From contig CM042010.1 of the NCBI GenBank assembly GCA_023525715.1, positions 66,245,966-66,309,965 on the forward strand: a stretch of 64,000 nucleotides of DNA, in the 5' to 3' direction. A program made the translations under genes and the position numbers. This stretch comes from Cichorium intybus. Lineage: Eukaryota > Streptophyta > Magnoliopsida > Asterales > Asteraceae. Of the stretch, positions 1 to 11,050 are shown piece by piece (the first letter of the stretch is position 1; each line of letters opens with the position of its first letter). The notes beneath the pieces were generated by a model. The model was not told where the DNA came from, did not search any database, and was given only the letters and a program-made list of their open reading frames with translations.

Positions 1-688
1 TCATAGATCTAGGAATTTAGTTTACGTTATGGTGGTTTTGAGTTGATGATGGTATTGTCTCTGGTGTTTGGCGAACTCCAGACCATTTGATCGATTATAT
101 GTCATCTTTTGGAGCTCGTGACATCTGATTGAGGGCATGCGCAAGCCCTCTTAAGCCTATCGAAGATTTATCAAGTGTTTGAAGCCCTTTTTGACCTAGG
201 ATTAGGATTTGACACGCATGTCTGTAAAGTTTCTATTTTTACGAATCAACAGACCAAATGGATGAACACTGGAAGTTCGTAGCATTTGTCTTGATGGATA
301 AAGTGCTTAACAAGAAAGTTGGAAACCCCAGGGGTAGCTTCACTAATATCCGAGGATAGCGCCACTGTCCTTGGAGAGTCGCGCTTCTGGAGTATGCCTA
401 ATAGCCGCGCTATGGGTGCGTGATAGTGGCGCTAAGCATTGACTTTGACCATTGACATTGACTGTTGACTTTTTGACCAATTTGACTTGTGGTCAAACCT
501 TAGGAAATTCGGAGCGTTGACCATGGGGGTTGACTCCGGTTGGGTTAGATCACTAATGTGTGCCTATTTATAATTTAGGAGGTCCGTGTTGACCGATTGT
601 TGAGGACGCGTGTGTGTACTTGTACGCCTTTTGATTCAGTGAGTTTCCTCATTTTACTATGTTTGTGACGATGCATAAAACTGTAAGG
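1..688 (+). other. LTR-like non-coding region, left part of the Athila element's target
   Basis: No credible reading frame is present. Together with 7594-8089 this was one stretch before the Athila-like element inserted, because the 5 bases at 684-688 (TAAGG) recur at 7594-7598. The right part resembles gypsy LTRs elsewhere in the window in the passage around the word 'aataagctttgtgctta' and in its short tandem repeats, so I infer the remains of a plus-oriented gypsy LTR. Neither LTR boundary is visible. Confidence 0.4.
439..533 (+). promoter_or_regulatory. Cluster of TTGAC (W-box core) motifs
   Basis: TTGAC occurs at 439, 445, 452, 458, 465, 473, 482, 516 and 529, with one reverse copy at 492. 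TTGAC is the core of the W-box bound by WRKY transcription factors. The cluster lies in the presumed U3-like part of an LTR fragment. A regulatory role is inference. Confidence 0.35.
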
Positions 689-1659
689 TGACAACGCCTA
701 GTAATATCAAGTATTTTAGTCGTTGTTAGGCCGTATTCTTGGTGAAAATATATCATATATACATTGGTATTTCTCACTTTTTGTGCTAGTGCTTGTTTGC
801 AAAGAAATGTTATAATCAGGGACTAAAAGCGGACAATTGAAGAAGTTTTAAGGATAAAGCCAAATTCAGCCGAATGAACATGCGCGCCGCGGGAATGAAG
901 CCATGCGCGACACGCAACGTCAAAAGTTGAGGCGGTGAAGAGAATTCAAATAGCGAAAAAATGAGGATAAGGCTCTACACGCGACGCGGCTAGAGGTCTT
1001 ATGCGTTACGGGTTCTAATTTTCCACAAGTATAAATAGAGGCCATTAGGTCGAATTCAGGAGGCGAAGATCAGACCCTAAGGTGGACTTACGCCGAATTT
1101 GACTCATGTTTCGAGATTCCAGTAGCCCTTTGTGCTATTTTTATGTTTTCACTTTAATTTGAATATTAGTTAAGTTGTTTTAGCTTTTAGCTTGGTTTTT
1201 CTATAGTGTGACAGCTAGTAGCAGTATGTTAAAGCTCTTTAATATTGTATTTGAATGTTTTGGATCTTCTGTTTTTGAGTTTAATGCAAGTAATAATTCA
1301 GTTTAAGTTTTATTGCACTTTTTACCTTTATTTATGTTTGAATAAGTTTTGAATGCTTTTGGTATGTGCTATTGTTTCTGGATTCTGAATATAACTTCTG
1401 ATTTCAGTAAGCAATCTAGGATTAGACATTACTTTAGTTTCATTAGTTTATGTTTGGTTTTGATTTTGGATTTGAGATTTCTGTGTGTTTTGGGAAAGTG
1501 GAAGTTAGTCCCTCTGGCTGTAGTGTGACACTACAGTTGGTACGCTATCGTCTTGTCTTGACCACTAAACTCCCATGGATCGACCCTTACTACCGCTGTA
1601 CTAGTGTGTGTGTGGTTTTATTTTCTTATTTTTGACAGCACGACGACCTAGGCGTGTCA
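689..1659 (+). repeat. 5' LTR of Athila-like element
   Basis: The LTR starts TGACAACGCC and ends CCTAGGCGTGTCA. It matches 6613-7593 along its length. It holds a TATA box at 1030-1038. A related but clearly diverged LTR stands alone at 50900-52000. Confidence 0.92.
1030..1038 (+). promoter_or_regulatory. TATA box of Athila-like 5' LTR
   Basis: The word TATAAATAG is followed by 'aggcc' in a GC-richer stretch, the usual arrangement at the U3/R border of plant LTRs. The related solo LTR has the same word at 51230-51238. The 3' LTR of this element reads TATAATAG at about 6954, one A short. Confidence 0.6.
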
Positions 1660-1664
1660 AATTT

Positions 1665-1682
1665 TGGCGTCGTTGCTGGGGA
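1665..1682 (+). other. Primer binding site, tRNA-Asp type
   Basis: TGGCGTCGTTGCTGGGGA begins five bases after the LTR end. It matches the complement of the plant tRNA-Asp 3' end used by Athila-lineage elements except for two C-to-T changes (from memory of that family's primer site). Confidence 0.75.
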
Positions 1683-1751
1683 GTTGTGCGCTTAGGATAG
1701 ACGTTCAGTAGGTTTGTTTCTTTTGATGTTTGATTTTAGTTTGTTGATTTT

Positions 1752-2933
1752 GTGTATGTATACGTCCTCATAATGGGCGATTACATATACCCGAATCATT
1801 ATGAGTATTATGAAAATCCGGCCGACAACCATTACGAGAATGATTCCAACAATGGATCATTCAATCACAATGGGTGGCGGACCGATGAGTCGACTCAATC
1901 GGAAAATTACAACGAATCGTGTTTTCTGAATAATCAAAATCAGGACCCTTCTCCCAGTGCGAAGTTGGACCTAATGATAGAAATGATGGCTGAATTGCTT
2001 CAACTTCAACTTCAATTAGATATGGATATGTTCAAATCCCTTTCGTTTGATGCAAAAACGGAGTTAGCTTGGGCATTGGCAATCAAACACCGCCAAGCGG
2101 TGGATGATGAGACCAATGCCATTGTGAGAATGCAAAATTCATTAGATCAGTGGAGTAAAATTATGGAACAACAGCCATACTCGCCAGAAATGGAGGTGAG
2201 TGATTTTAATACCAATAATACGGTGTGTGAACCTGTATCACCTGAACATGTGATGGAAGGTCATACACCTTGGGAAAGTCAATAGACCACTAAAATGATC
2301 GAAACGGTTGTTAAGGAAGAGGTTGTAGGTGACAATGCTACCCCTGACTCAACAACTTTTGATGTTTTTGAGAATGTGGACAATGTTGATCTGGTGATGA
2401 GTGAACATATACCATCACCAGATCATTTGGTTGAAAAGGAAGTTGAGGAGGGGGCTGTAAGTGACAGTCCAAACCCCAGCCCAACGACTCCTGAAATTTT
2501 TGAAATTATTGATACTTTTGAAATCCAAAATCTAGTGATGAGCAAATTTATACTATCACCAGATGGCATGGTTGAAACGATTATCGGGGAAGGGGGCGTA
2601 GATGAGAATACCACCCCCGACCCTACAATTGTTGAAAATTCTGAACATTTTACAAGTAAAGATCTGGTGATGAGTGAATCTGTACCATCACCAGATAAGA
2701 CCAGTCGCTCACTCTTGGTACCGATCCACCTGGTGGACGATGATCAAGATGATGACGACGACGAGGTGACCTTTGAAAACAAGAAACATGATTTCTTTGG
2801 CACTCATGATCCATACATGAATGGAAAATTAGATGTGATTAATACCATCGATGATGACATATGGAAGCATCCCGATATGTTGCCTTCCGATCCCATTCGA
2901 TTGGAAAACCTTTATTGGTACTGCAAGCCATAA
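1752..2933 (+). pseudogene. Gag-side ORF of Athila-like element, one internal stop
   Basis: One reading frame of about 394 codons runs from 1752 to 2933, broken only by a stop at 2283-2285. The better start is the methionine at 1773 (MGDYIYPN). The first half is rich in Asn, Tyr and Glu and contains a Gln/Leu-rich stretch (ELLQLQLQLDMDMF) that may be helical. The second half holds about three to four copies of an acidic unit of roughly 40 residues, each with a core like LVMSExxxSPD, followed by an Asp tract. The position directly after the primer site suggests a gag N-terminal region, but no capsid or zinc knuckle is visible. Function unknown. Confidence 0.5.
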
Positions 2934-4333
2934 TTGCAAACTACAGATGGCACGCGAGACGCTAGCAAAATGAGATATGCAAAACAATCACTGGGAGAGG
3001 CACTAGGTGCGCTACACGTTAAGCGTGTGATGTTGAAGAGACACTGAAGGAAGGACCGAGCTTGGAGGTTTAAAGCTATTTCTAAGCATTCGCGTGAAAT
3101 AATCAGAAAACGGCACCCGGGCAGCAACAACAGAACCGGCAAACCATTTGACCCCAGGAAATTGGAGTATGAAATCAACGAAAGGACGGTGGTGACTGGA
3201 AATCAACAGAGTCAAATGGCGTACGACCCACCGTAGCCGCAGAAAGACGGTCCAGCTAAAAGACCGAACAAAGAAGTGCTTTCGGGAGGCAACCCGGCAT
3301 TCGATAAGTATTTTTTTTTAATTTTTGTGTTTAATTTTTAGTTTTTATTTTGTCAAAATATCACTCGGAAATTTTTTTCAAAATGTCACGGCATAGTCCA
3401 AGTGTGGGGTGGTGGAACGGGTTTTTAAAATAACGAAAAAATGCGAAAAACTGGGAAAAAACAAGTTAGCGCCACTAACTTTTAATGTTAGTGACGCTAA
3501 CCTTTGGTCAAAAGTGGGTCAACTCTCCAGCTTATTATCGCCGCTAATGTGAGTCTCCCTCCCCCATTTCGCGACTGTCGAACCAAGCACGCACACACAC
3601 TTCAGATTTTCTCGTTTTTGCGCAATTTTGTCCAGCCAAACCTCGATTCAACGTCCTACGGTACGCATTTAACCTCTCTCTACTATTCTTATCGCGAATC
3701 TAGTGCAAAATCAGAGTTTTTTTGGCTGATTTTGGGGTTCGGCTATCGAAGTCTTCAACCTCAAATCGGTCGATTTCTGTGGTGCTTTTCGTGAATTTGA
3801 AGCTTGGGGTTTGTTAATCGGTACCATAGCAACATATTGGTAGCTTTAATTTGTGGTTTAACATTGTGAATTCGAAAAATGGAAATTAGGGCTCGATTTT
3901 AGTGTTCTTCGGGTGTTTGCCCAATTTGGTGAACTTGTAGCTTGAGTTGCTTGAAATTGACATAGGGCTTTTTTTAATGGTTAGTTTAGGATGCTATGGG
4001 TGTGTTCAATTTGACAAAAAACATGTCGGAATCGAAAATCAAGAAATCTAGGTTTCATAATTAGGGGTTTTTGACCTAAATGACAAATTAGGGCAGTTTT
4101 AGCTTGTTTTTCTGAAATTAAACTTAGGGCTTTTTGTTAGTCTCTAGTTTAGGAACATATTGGAGCAATCAATTTGATAAACGGACTAAAATTGAAAAAT
4201 CGAAAAATCTAGGGCTGCGTTCATCAGTAGTGGGGCTGATTTTTTGATTAGCAACGCTATTGATGCCAGTGACCAATCTTGCAAATTATTTATCACATAT
4301 ACACTTGGTTTTGTTATTGATTAATCTTTGTAG
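2934..4333 (+). other. Non-coding interior of Athila-like element
   Basis: No convincing ORF. At about 3285 is the phrase 'gggaggcaaccc', which I recognise from Athila/Tat elements downstream of pol. At 3399-3410 is a copy of the element's own polypurine word (CAAGTGTGGGGT). This stretch stands where protease-RT-integrase would be expected, so pol was probably deleted here. Confidence 0.5.
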
Positions 4334-5261
4334 ATGGCACGTCGTATGAGACCCATTGTTCCAGTTGGTACGCTGCCGATGCAACCGTTTGTAGAGTTCA
4401 GAGAGGGATAACCGAGGACCGCAGGGCCCATGAGACGACTGACAGTACTAGCTGGCCGGGAGATTGAGGTCGCACCATCATTAGATAGGACACTCGCCGC
4501 AGCTTCAGGCATCACGACCCGTCTGGAGCAGTACTTGGCCTGCACCTTGACCAATGCTGACGGAGCGTGCAGTTTTACATGCTGTGGTTGGGATCGTCTC
4601 ATCGCACAGTTTTACATGTGATTGGGGAGTGCGCAGTGATGATCTATCTCAGCAGATAGTCCGATTTCGATTAGGGGTTATATGGAGGGAGTGCACTACA
4701 GTAGAGCTTGCACGACGAGCACACATTTACACTGAGGAGGAGACAGCCGATCCACATTTCCTATCGTTCTTAGCAACATGTACTACCCACCCAAACGAGG
4801 GTGTGACATAGGCAGCCATCTGGGTTGAGGTCAGCGACATTGCATTTAGCACAGCTGCCATTGCCAGTACCATACGATCGCCGATCCACCGTCTATTACA
4901 TAGGATTGTGACTTGCACCCTTCGACAGCGTCAGGGTGGTGACAAGGTGTTGAAGAAGGACTTACCATTTCTATGGGTGCTTCTCCATGCTGACAGGTTC
5001 TTGCATCTCCCTCACCTGTTAGCTGAGTTCTTGATCGAGTCCGCGGATCCCCGATCGGCCAGTCCTCTGGTTGGTGGGCATTACATCACCCGCATAGTCG
5101 AGTCCTACCGGCTGCTGACCCCAGAGGTTACGAGAGAGATGACTCAGTTCCATCTGAGGCCGATGGAGGCCTCATATCTGCTAGCGATGAGTGTTATCCA
5201 ACACTGGGCGGGGGCTACATTTTGGTCGGTGAGCCTTAGCCAGCATAGGCCCAGGATGTAG
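4334..5261 (+). pseudogene. ATHILA ORF-1-type protein, frameshifted
   Basis: The start is MARRMRPIVPVG at 4334. Frames 4334-4621 and 4554-5261 join by a frameshift near 4560-4620, with extra stops at about 4409 and 4809. The region with FRLGVIWRECTTVELARR, then RSPIHRLLHRIVTC and LLAEFLIESADPRSASPLVGGHYITR matches what I know of the plant retroelement ATHILA ORF-1 family. Its role in the element is not known. It lies where Athila elements carry a late ORF. I am confident of the family and unsure of the function. Confidence 0.65.
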
Positions 5262-5263
5262 AT

Positions 5264-5581
5264 ATGGACACCGAGATAGAGGGAGTGGAGATACCAGGTG
5301 TACAGCCGGAGGTTCCCGCTTCACGACGACGGCGGAGGAGAGAGACACCACAGACTCAGCGAGACCAGGAGCCGGCAGGCAGGGAGGATGGATTGGACGC
5401 GAGGCTCACCAGGATTGAGACCACTCAGGCTGCACTGATGACCGCCCAGTCAAAGATTCGAGCCGATATACGACAATTGATGGAGGGCAAGCACGCACTT
5501 TTCACATATTTTGGAATACCACCACCGACGGGTGGAAGCGACGGAGCAGGACCATCTGGGACGCATCATGATTCTGAGTGA
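5264..5581 (+). pseudogene. Basic, helical tail of the ATHILA ORF-1 protein
   Basis: A 105-codon open frame starting MDTEIEGVEIPG follows the previous ORF immediately after its stop and is probably its displaced C-terminus (one-base frame slip near 5255). It has an arginine run (RRRRRR at about residue 21-26), an acidic and Gln-rich linker, and a predicted amphipathic helix (LDARLTRIETTQAALMTAQ), then a Gly/Pro/Ser tail. The arginine run could be a nuclear signal or bind nucleic acid. That is inference. Confidence 0.45.
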
Positions 5582-6612
5582 TATTTTCTTGTACCTTGTT
5601 ATTTTTATTTTTTATTTTTATTTTTAGTTTAACTTTTATGTCTGTAATTAAACTTAATATCGTTGCATGAGTTGATATTTTTGTTAGTAGATTACTATTA
5701 TCTGCCAAATTGGGATTGCTGTACCAACCGTAGGGAGTTGCATAACGCAAGTGTGGGGTCACCGTACCCCTGCACTTGCATTATGCTGGCGTGTTTACTG
5801 CTGCGCCCCGACTCCTGGATTTCATTGAGACGACACACATGATCGACCCTGTAACAGTATGATCCCGACAATCGAGCCAGTCAACCGTCTAAGGGGTAAC
5901 TATTTCTCCCTAGTTCTGAAATAATTTATGTACAATGAGCACGTTGTATGGTTTTAAGTGTGGGGTGTGGACGGTCGAAATTGTGTTTTTGAAATTTTTG
6001 CGGGAAATGATCAATTTTCAAAAACTTTAGCGATTTTTCAAAAATTTTAATAGATTGTAATTTTGAAACGAATAGTTTGTGAATGTTATAGCTTGGTATT
6101 TCTCAAGAGATACTATTTAGTTGTTATCATGCTACGAGTTTAGTCAAATAAGTTGAGTTTTAGGAGTTAGAAGATTGGAATATTTTAGGATTGGAATTTA
6201 GGAGGGAACTGTCAATCAGTGGCCTTTGTTGTTCGAGCCGGTAGGTCCGAAAAGGGTGGCCTCGAAGAATCACTTATGCACCTTACCACCTAAGATCATT
6301 TGGTTTGGGATGGTATTTCTGAAAGCTTGCTACACAGACAACATCGAAAGTCATGGATAGTTCTTTAATGGCCTTTAGAATCTGAATGAGTACATATAAT
6401 TCACTGTGGACAGAAAATTTGTAATCAATGGTTCTTTAGAAAGTCATGAATTCCAAAAGATATTCTAGTTATGTTTGCAAAAAACTATTTCAATCTAACT
6501 CTGGAGACAATAAGCTTTGAAATTAAACACGTTCAAAAATGTTTGAGTCTTAGTTAAAATCTGTTAAAAACTCTCTTGCTTGGGGACAAGCAAGGCACAA
6601 GTGTGGGGTGTT
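5582..6612 (+). other. 3' untranslated part of Athila-like element with repeated polypurine words
   Basis: Non-coding. The purine-rich word AAGTGTGGGGT occurs at 5748-5759 (as CAAGTGTGGGGT), at 5956-5968 and finally at the true polypurine tract at 6598-6612. Confidence 0.55.
6598..6612 (+). other. Polypurine tract of Athila-like element
   Basis: CAAGTGTGGGGTGTT abuts the first base of the 3' LTR and is typical of the Athila/Tat lineage as plus-strand primer. Confidence 0.75.
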
Positions 6613-7593
6613 TGACAATGCCTAGTAATATCAAGTATTTTAGTCGTTGTTAGGCCCTATTCTTGGTGAAAATATATCATATATACATTGGTATTTCTCA
6701 CTTTTTGTGCTAGTGCTTGTTTGCAAAGAAATGTTATAATCAGGGACTAAAAGCGGAAAATTGAAGATGTTTTCAGGATAAAGCCAAATTCAGTCGAATG
6801 AACACACGTGCCGCGGGAATGAAGCCATGCGCGACGCACCAGGTCAAAAGTTGACGCGGTGAAGAGAATTCAAATAGCGAAAAAACGGGGTTAAGGCTCT
6901 ACAAGCGACGCGTCTAGAGGTCTTACGCGTCGCGAGTTCTAATTTTCCACAAGTATAATAGAGGCAATTAGGTCGAATTCAGGAGGCGAAGATGAGACCC
7001 TAAGGTGGACTTACGGCGACTTTGACTCAAGTTTCAAGATTCCAGCTGCCCATTGTGGTATTTTTATGTTTTCACTTTAATTTCAATATTAGTTTAGTTG
7101 TTTTAGCTTTTAGCTTAGTGTTTCTGGAGTGTGACAGCCATTAGCAGTAGGTTAAAGCTCTTTAATTTTGTATTTGAATGTTTTGGATCTTCTGTTTTTG
7201 AGTTTAATGCAAGTAACCATTCAGTTTAAGTTTCATTACACTTTTTACCTTTATTTATGTTTGAATGAGTTTTGAATGCTTTGGGTTTGTGCTATTGTTT
7301 CTGGATTCTGAATATAACTTCTGATTTCAGTAAGCAATCTAGGATTAGACTTTACTTTAGTTTCATTTAGTTTATGTTTGGTTTTGATTTTGGATTTGTG
7401 ATTTCTGTGTGTTTTCGAAAAGTGGAAGTTAGTCCCTCTGGCTGTAGCATGGCACTACAGTTGGTAAACTATCGTCTTGTCTTGACCACCAAACTCCCGT
7501 GGATCGACCCTTAGTACTGTTGTACTAGTGTGTGTGTGTGTGTGTGAGGTTTTATTTTCTTATTTTTGACTGCACGACGACCTAGGTGTGTCA
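6613..7593 (+). repeat. 3' LTR of Athila-like element
   Basis: Matches 689-1659; begins TGACAATGCC and ends CCTAGGTGTGTCA, followed by the TAAGG duplication. A GT microsatellite (about 7528-7546) lengthens it. The TATA box has lost one A. Confidence 0.92.
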
Positions 7594-8089
7594 TAAGGTG
7601 ATGTCGTTAGCTGATGAATTTAGCCTTACTTGATATGATAATACTCATATGACACGTTATTATGGCTATAGAACTGTTTATTGTGGGATATGGATAGGAC
7701 GGTGTCGTGCCCCTTTATGGGTAGGACTGTGCCGAGTCCCACTATATGATGTTTGAAGGGTAACACAGTGTCGATTCCCACAAGGGTAGGACTGTGTCGT
7801 GTCCTGTTGTTGTCTTATCGCTATATGTTTACTTGTATGATATTTGGGAACTTAATAAGCTTTGTGCTTATTGTTTCGGTTTAAATGTTTTTTAGATACT
7901 TCAGGAAATAAGGGGAGGGAACGACGTGACCACACTGCATCGACATCATGATTTAGTCTCCCGCTGTTTGGTTATGTTTTAGGAACAATGATACTCTTTT
8001 CTGAATACAATATTAATGATTTAATCAAATGTTTTGGATGAAAGAATAGTGAATTTTAAACTAATACTTTGATTTTAAAATGAAAAATT
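7594..8089 (+). other. Right part of the interrupted LTR-like target
   Basis: Continues 1-688 after the TAAGG duplication. Between about 7695 and 7805 a unit with 'gtaggactgtg(t/c)cg(a/t)gtcc' repeats imperfectly, as in other gypsy LTRs of this window. It joins minus-strand gypsy coding sequence near 8090 without a clear boundary. No gene is seen. Confidence 0.35.
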
Positions 8090-8352
8090 AGCTTGAAATT
8101 ACAGAACCGCTTAATACCTATCAGAAGTATATCGATTCTAAAAGGTATCCCTTTGATTTCTAACATACAATTTCTATATACATGTCTTACCGTGACCGAT
8201 TCTCCATTAGTGATTACGTAAGCGTCATTCAAGGGTATTAATGGCAATGAAAGTTTCTTGCTAAACTCACGTGACACAAAGGAATAATTTGCACCTGAAT
8301 CAAATAGAATGCGGATAGTTAAGGAATTGAGTGGTAGGGTACCTGAAACCAC
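8056..8352 (-). pseudogene. Ty3/gypsy aspartic protease fragment
   Basis: The minus strand reads VSGTLPLNSLTIRILFDSGANYSF, where DSGA is the retropepsin active-site motif, followed by a typical protease continuation (TNGESVTVRHVYRNCMLEIKG). About 90 residues are recognisable. The frame then runs into unrelated sequence at about 8090, so the rest of pol is missing. It lies downstream of the gag fragment at 8374-9425, as in an autonomous gypsy polyprotein. Confidence 0.75.
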
Positions 8353-8373
8353 GTCGTTGGTCTCTTTTACTTT

Positions 8374-9425
8374 CTATTCGATCAATTGAAAAGGTCGTAC
8401 GACTGCTTTCGTCATCCATGTCTTTTTGTTTGTTGTGGACACTAGTGTTTTCGATCCCTTTTTCGGGCAATTAAAGTTGAAGTCCCCCCCCTTCATGGCA
8501 TGAGTAGCACTCCATATTGGTTGCATCCTTTGCCTTGCAGCCTGTTGTCCAGTAACCAGGCTTCCCACAACTAAAACATAAATCGGTACTCTTCTTGCAA
8601 TCCCCCAAATGATGACCTCCACATTTCTTACAGTATGTAGCCTCTCTTTGCTTTGATTGATTAAAACATTATCGTCCCTTCTTGTTAGACCCCGAGTTAC
8701 TTCTAAATTTCTGTTTCTCCCCTAATTCTTGCTTTTCCATTATTCGTCTTTTTGCAATGTCTTCAACGTTCCCCGCTGCTGTTAGTGCATCATCGAGAGT
8801 GGTTGCACGTTTTACTTCCAATTCATACTCCCATGGTAATCCCTTAGCGTAGCGATTATCCTTGAGCGTTCAATAAGGTAGGCGTTCACAACAAAATGGA
8901 GCATGTCTGAGAATTTCTTTATGTATTCATCCATAATACCATTTCCTTTCTTTAAAGAAATGAAGTCTTCTTCGACCTTTTCTATATCCTTTATCGGACA
9001 AGATTTCTATTTTAGTCTATCTACGAATTCCTCCCATGACCATTTGTAACAATTTTCTTTCCTAAGATTTCGTACATAGTATCCCATCGAGCAAGCGCAT
9101 CATCCTTTAGTAAGTGAGAGGCATACACTACTATTTGGGTCTTTCTACGTCTATTACTTTCAAGTAAATGTTCTGTCTCTCGAATCCACTTCATCAGTAC
9201 CTTTGGTTCATAGCTCCCGAGGTAGTCCCCTGGTTTACAAGCCATGAAGGACTTGAACGAGCAACCCATCTTTTTGTCCGATTCATACTCACTATCAAGG
9301 TGATAAGTGGAGTCCCTAGTGGAATTGCCACCACCATAAGATTTGGATCCAAATGATTTTTGGCAAGGTTCACCCATTCCTTCATTAATAATTTTATGCA
9401 TCTCGTCTTTGGTTGTGTCTTTCAT
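8374..9425 (-). pseudogene. Ty3/gypsy gag fragment with zinc knuckles
   Basis: The minus strand at 9021-9425 encodes a retrotransposon gag domain (KSFMACKPGDYLGS ... WIRETEHLLES ... KDDALARWDT), continued in other frames through IDEYIKKFSDMLHFVVNAY-like sequence. Downstream at 8650-8460 another frame shows consecutive Cys/His knuckles (CKKCGGHHLGDC, CFSCGKPGYWTTGC, CYSCHEGG) typical of nucleocapsid. Several frameshifts and stops separate these parts, so this is a dead gag gene of the same element as the protease at 8056. Confidence 0.75.
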
Positions 9426-9807
9426 TTCTTAAAAGAGTTTCTGAACGTATTTTAGGGTATTCAGTTAGGGAGCTTCAGTGTCCCCAGTGTTGCATTCATT
9501 ATCAAGCTGTGGTGACCGACTTCTTTAAGAAGGCATCCGGTGGGATCCTCCACCTCTCGTTCACACCATTTTGCTATAAAATTTCCAGTTCTTTACTATT
9601 CTACTATTTTCATAGCAAGAAGTATTTTTAGAAAGCCCGTAACATGGAAAATTTTAATGCCTTATAATGCTGTAATTCTTACTCTACCTTCGGAATAGGT
9701 TCCTACAGTAGCACCTATCATGGTCCTAAGGCATTTTCTATTTCTCCTACTATTCACAGTTTAAGCCTAAGATTGGATAATCTAATCCTAATTCGCTTAA
9801 ACAATGA
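9426..9807 (-). other. 5' leader of the minus-strand gypsy relic
   Basis: Non-coding stretch between the gag start and the primer site. No feature other than ordinary AT-rich sequence. Confidence 0.4.
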
Positions 9808-9818
9808 CTCTAATACCA
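9808..9818 (-). other. Primer binding site of gypsy relic, tRNA-iMet type
   Basis: Read on the minus strand the bases are TGGTATTAGAG, one C-to-T change from the standard initiator-Met primer site TGGTATCAGAG. It lies three bases from the LTR end at 9822. Confidence 0.65.
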
Positions 9819-9821
9819 ACT

Positions 9822-10375
9822 TGAAACACCCTCAATTTTCATTACAAAATCTCCATGGTTTTTAAAACATTTCATACATAATTTATGGTTTACAAATTTC
9901 CATTTGAAAATCAATTCATAATCCAACATTGGGCTTCAAAAATCCATATTAAAGGAACCATAGTCCAAGCAGAATCATACTAATTCCTCTGTCCTTAAAA
10001 GTTCCATCTTTTAGCGTTTCAAGGTCTACCCTTAGTACCTGAACCTAGAATATATAGCATTAAACAAAATAGATAAGTAATAAATCGTGAGTCCGCATGG
10101 GTTTGGACACAAAATCTTTCTTTCATACACATAGCATACTAAAAAGATACTTTGAACTATACTTTTAAAAATAATATTTTATGCAATGCATGTATGCATG
10201 ATCAAACACAATGCAGTTCCAGTATGAGTCTGTCCTGCATTATCGGTCTATTAGAGACCTCGTGTGTCACTATATGTGACCATTCCAGTAAGGCTTTCAT
10301 CGCATCATCGGTCTATTAAATACCTTGTTTCTCATTATATCTGACCATTCCAGTATGGTTTGCACCAGATAATCG
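9822..10375 (-). repeat. Partial 5' LTR of minus-strand gypsy relic
   Basis: On the plus strand the LTR begins TGAAACACCCTC. Between about 10215 and 10375 a unit of roughly 75 bp repeats, with cores like 'atcggtctattagagacctcg' and 'gaccattccagta'. The copia element at 10376 cut it, and the sequence resumes at 40676 (gcctattagagacctct), which continues the same repeat phase. Its far end is not identifiable. Confidence 0.6.
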
Positions 10376-11033
10376 TGATGGGATCTATGCAAACAATAAA
10401 CTTAAACTCTTAAGTTCACATGCAACCTAATAAGGATCTATGTTTTCTCTATTGAATCTATAACTAAGAACACTAACGTATAAATCAAATTTCATGAGGA
10501 TGTTTACATACCTTTCTTGATCTTTGGAAGCAAGCACCACAATTGTCGTGCCTCCAATGGCTCACACCCAAAACACTAGCAACCAAGAAAACTAAAGACA
10601 TGAAAAGGAACTCCTTGAGAATGGCATGTCATATGGGGGTGCTGGGGCTCCCTATTTATATCCCCAGAATGATAAGTCATAAGGCATATAACTGCCTTAT
10701 TTGAATTCTGATATGATAAGCCTTTTGTCATATAATTCAACCTGCTTATCATTACCATATATAACCCTTGTATCCATATAAGGCGTTTTCGAATTCCTTA
10801 AGGCCCAATCATATAATTCAACCGGCTTTCATACTCCATATTTGTCCATTGCTCAACTATTAAACAATTACAATTCAGCCCCTGCACTATTAATTAATAC
10901 AATTAATCCCAAAATTAATTCTATAAGTTATCTTGTCCTCTGCCAGGTTTGAGGGCAACCCAAAAGGACTGTGCTGCCATCAATTCAAGTATAATCCTAA
11001 AATATAGTTATGGCTTAGACACCTAATCCAACA
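10376..11033 (-). repeat. 3' LTR of Copia-A
   Basis: The plus strand begins TGATGGGATC and ends AATCCAACA. It matches 39931-40675 but lacks an AT-rich block of roughly 80 bp present in that copy. The same family gives LTRs at 54474-55198 and 63219-63984. Confidence 0.88.
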
Positions 11034-11050
11034 GTCTCCCACTTGGATGA
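11034..11050 (-). other. Polypurine tract of Copia-A
   Basis: The minus strand reads ATCCAAGTGGGAGAC next to the LTR, a standard copia polypurine tract. The same word follows the LTR at 63985. Confidence 0.7.

Larger units (their letters stand above)
689..7593 (+). mobile_element. Non-autonomous Athila-like Ty3/gypsy element (LARD type)
   Basis: This is a complete LTR element of 6,905 bp with perfect 5-bp target duplications TAAGG (684-688 and 7594-7598). It has LTRs of 971 and 981 bp beginning TG and ending CA, a primer site complementary to tRNA-Asp just inside the 5' LTR, and a polypurine tract before the 3' LTR. The interior codes for a gag-side ORF and an ATHILA ORF-1-type ORF. No protease, reverse transcriptase, RNase H or integrase can be found in any frame, so it must have depended on another element's enzymes. 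The LTRs differ at scattered positions and small indels, so the insertion is not recent. Confidence 0.9.

Noticed and set aside
7505..7520. TACTAGTG near 7512 as a CACTA terminus
   Set aside because: It lies inside the Athila-like LTR and also occurs at the matching place in the 5' LTR. No subterminal repeats or partner terminus.
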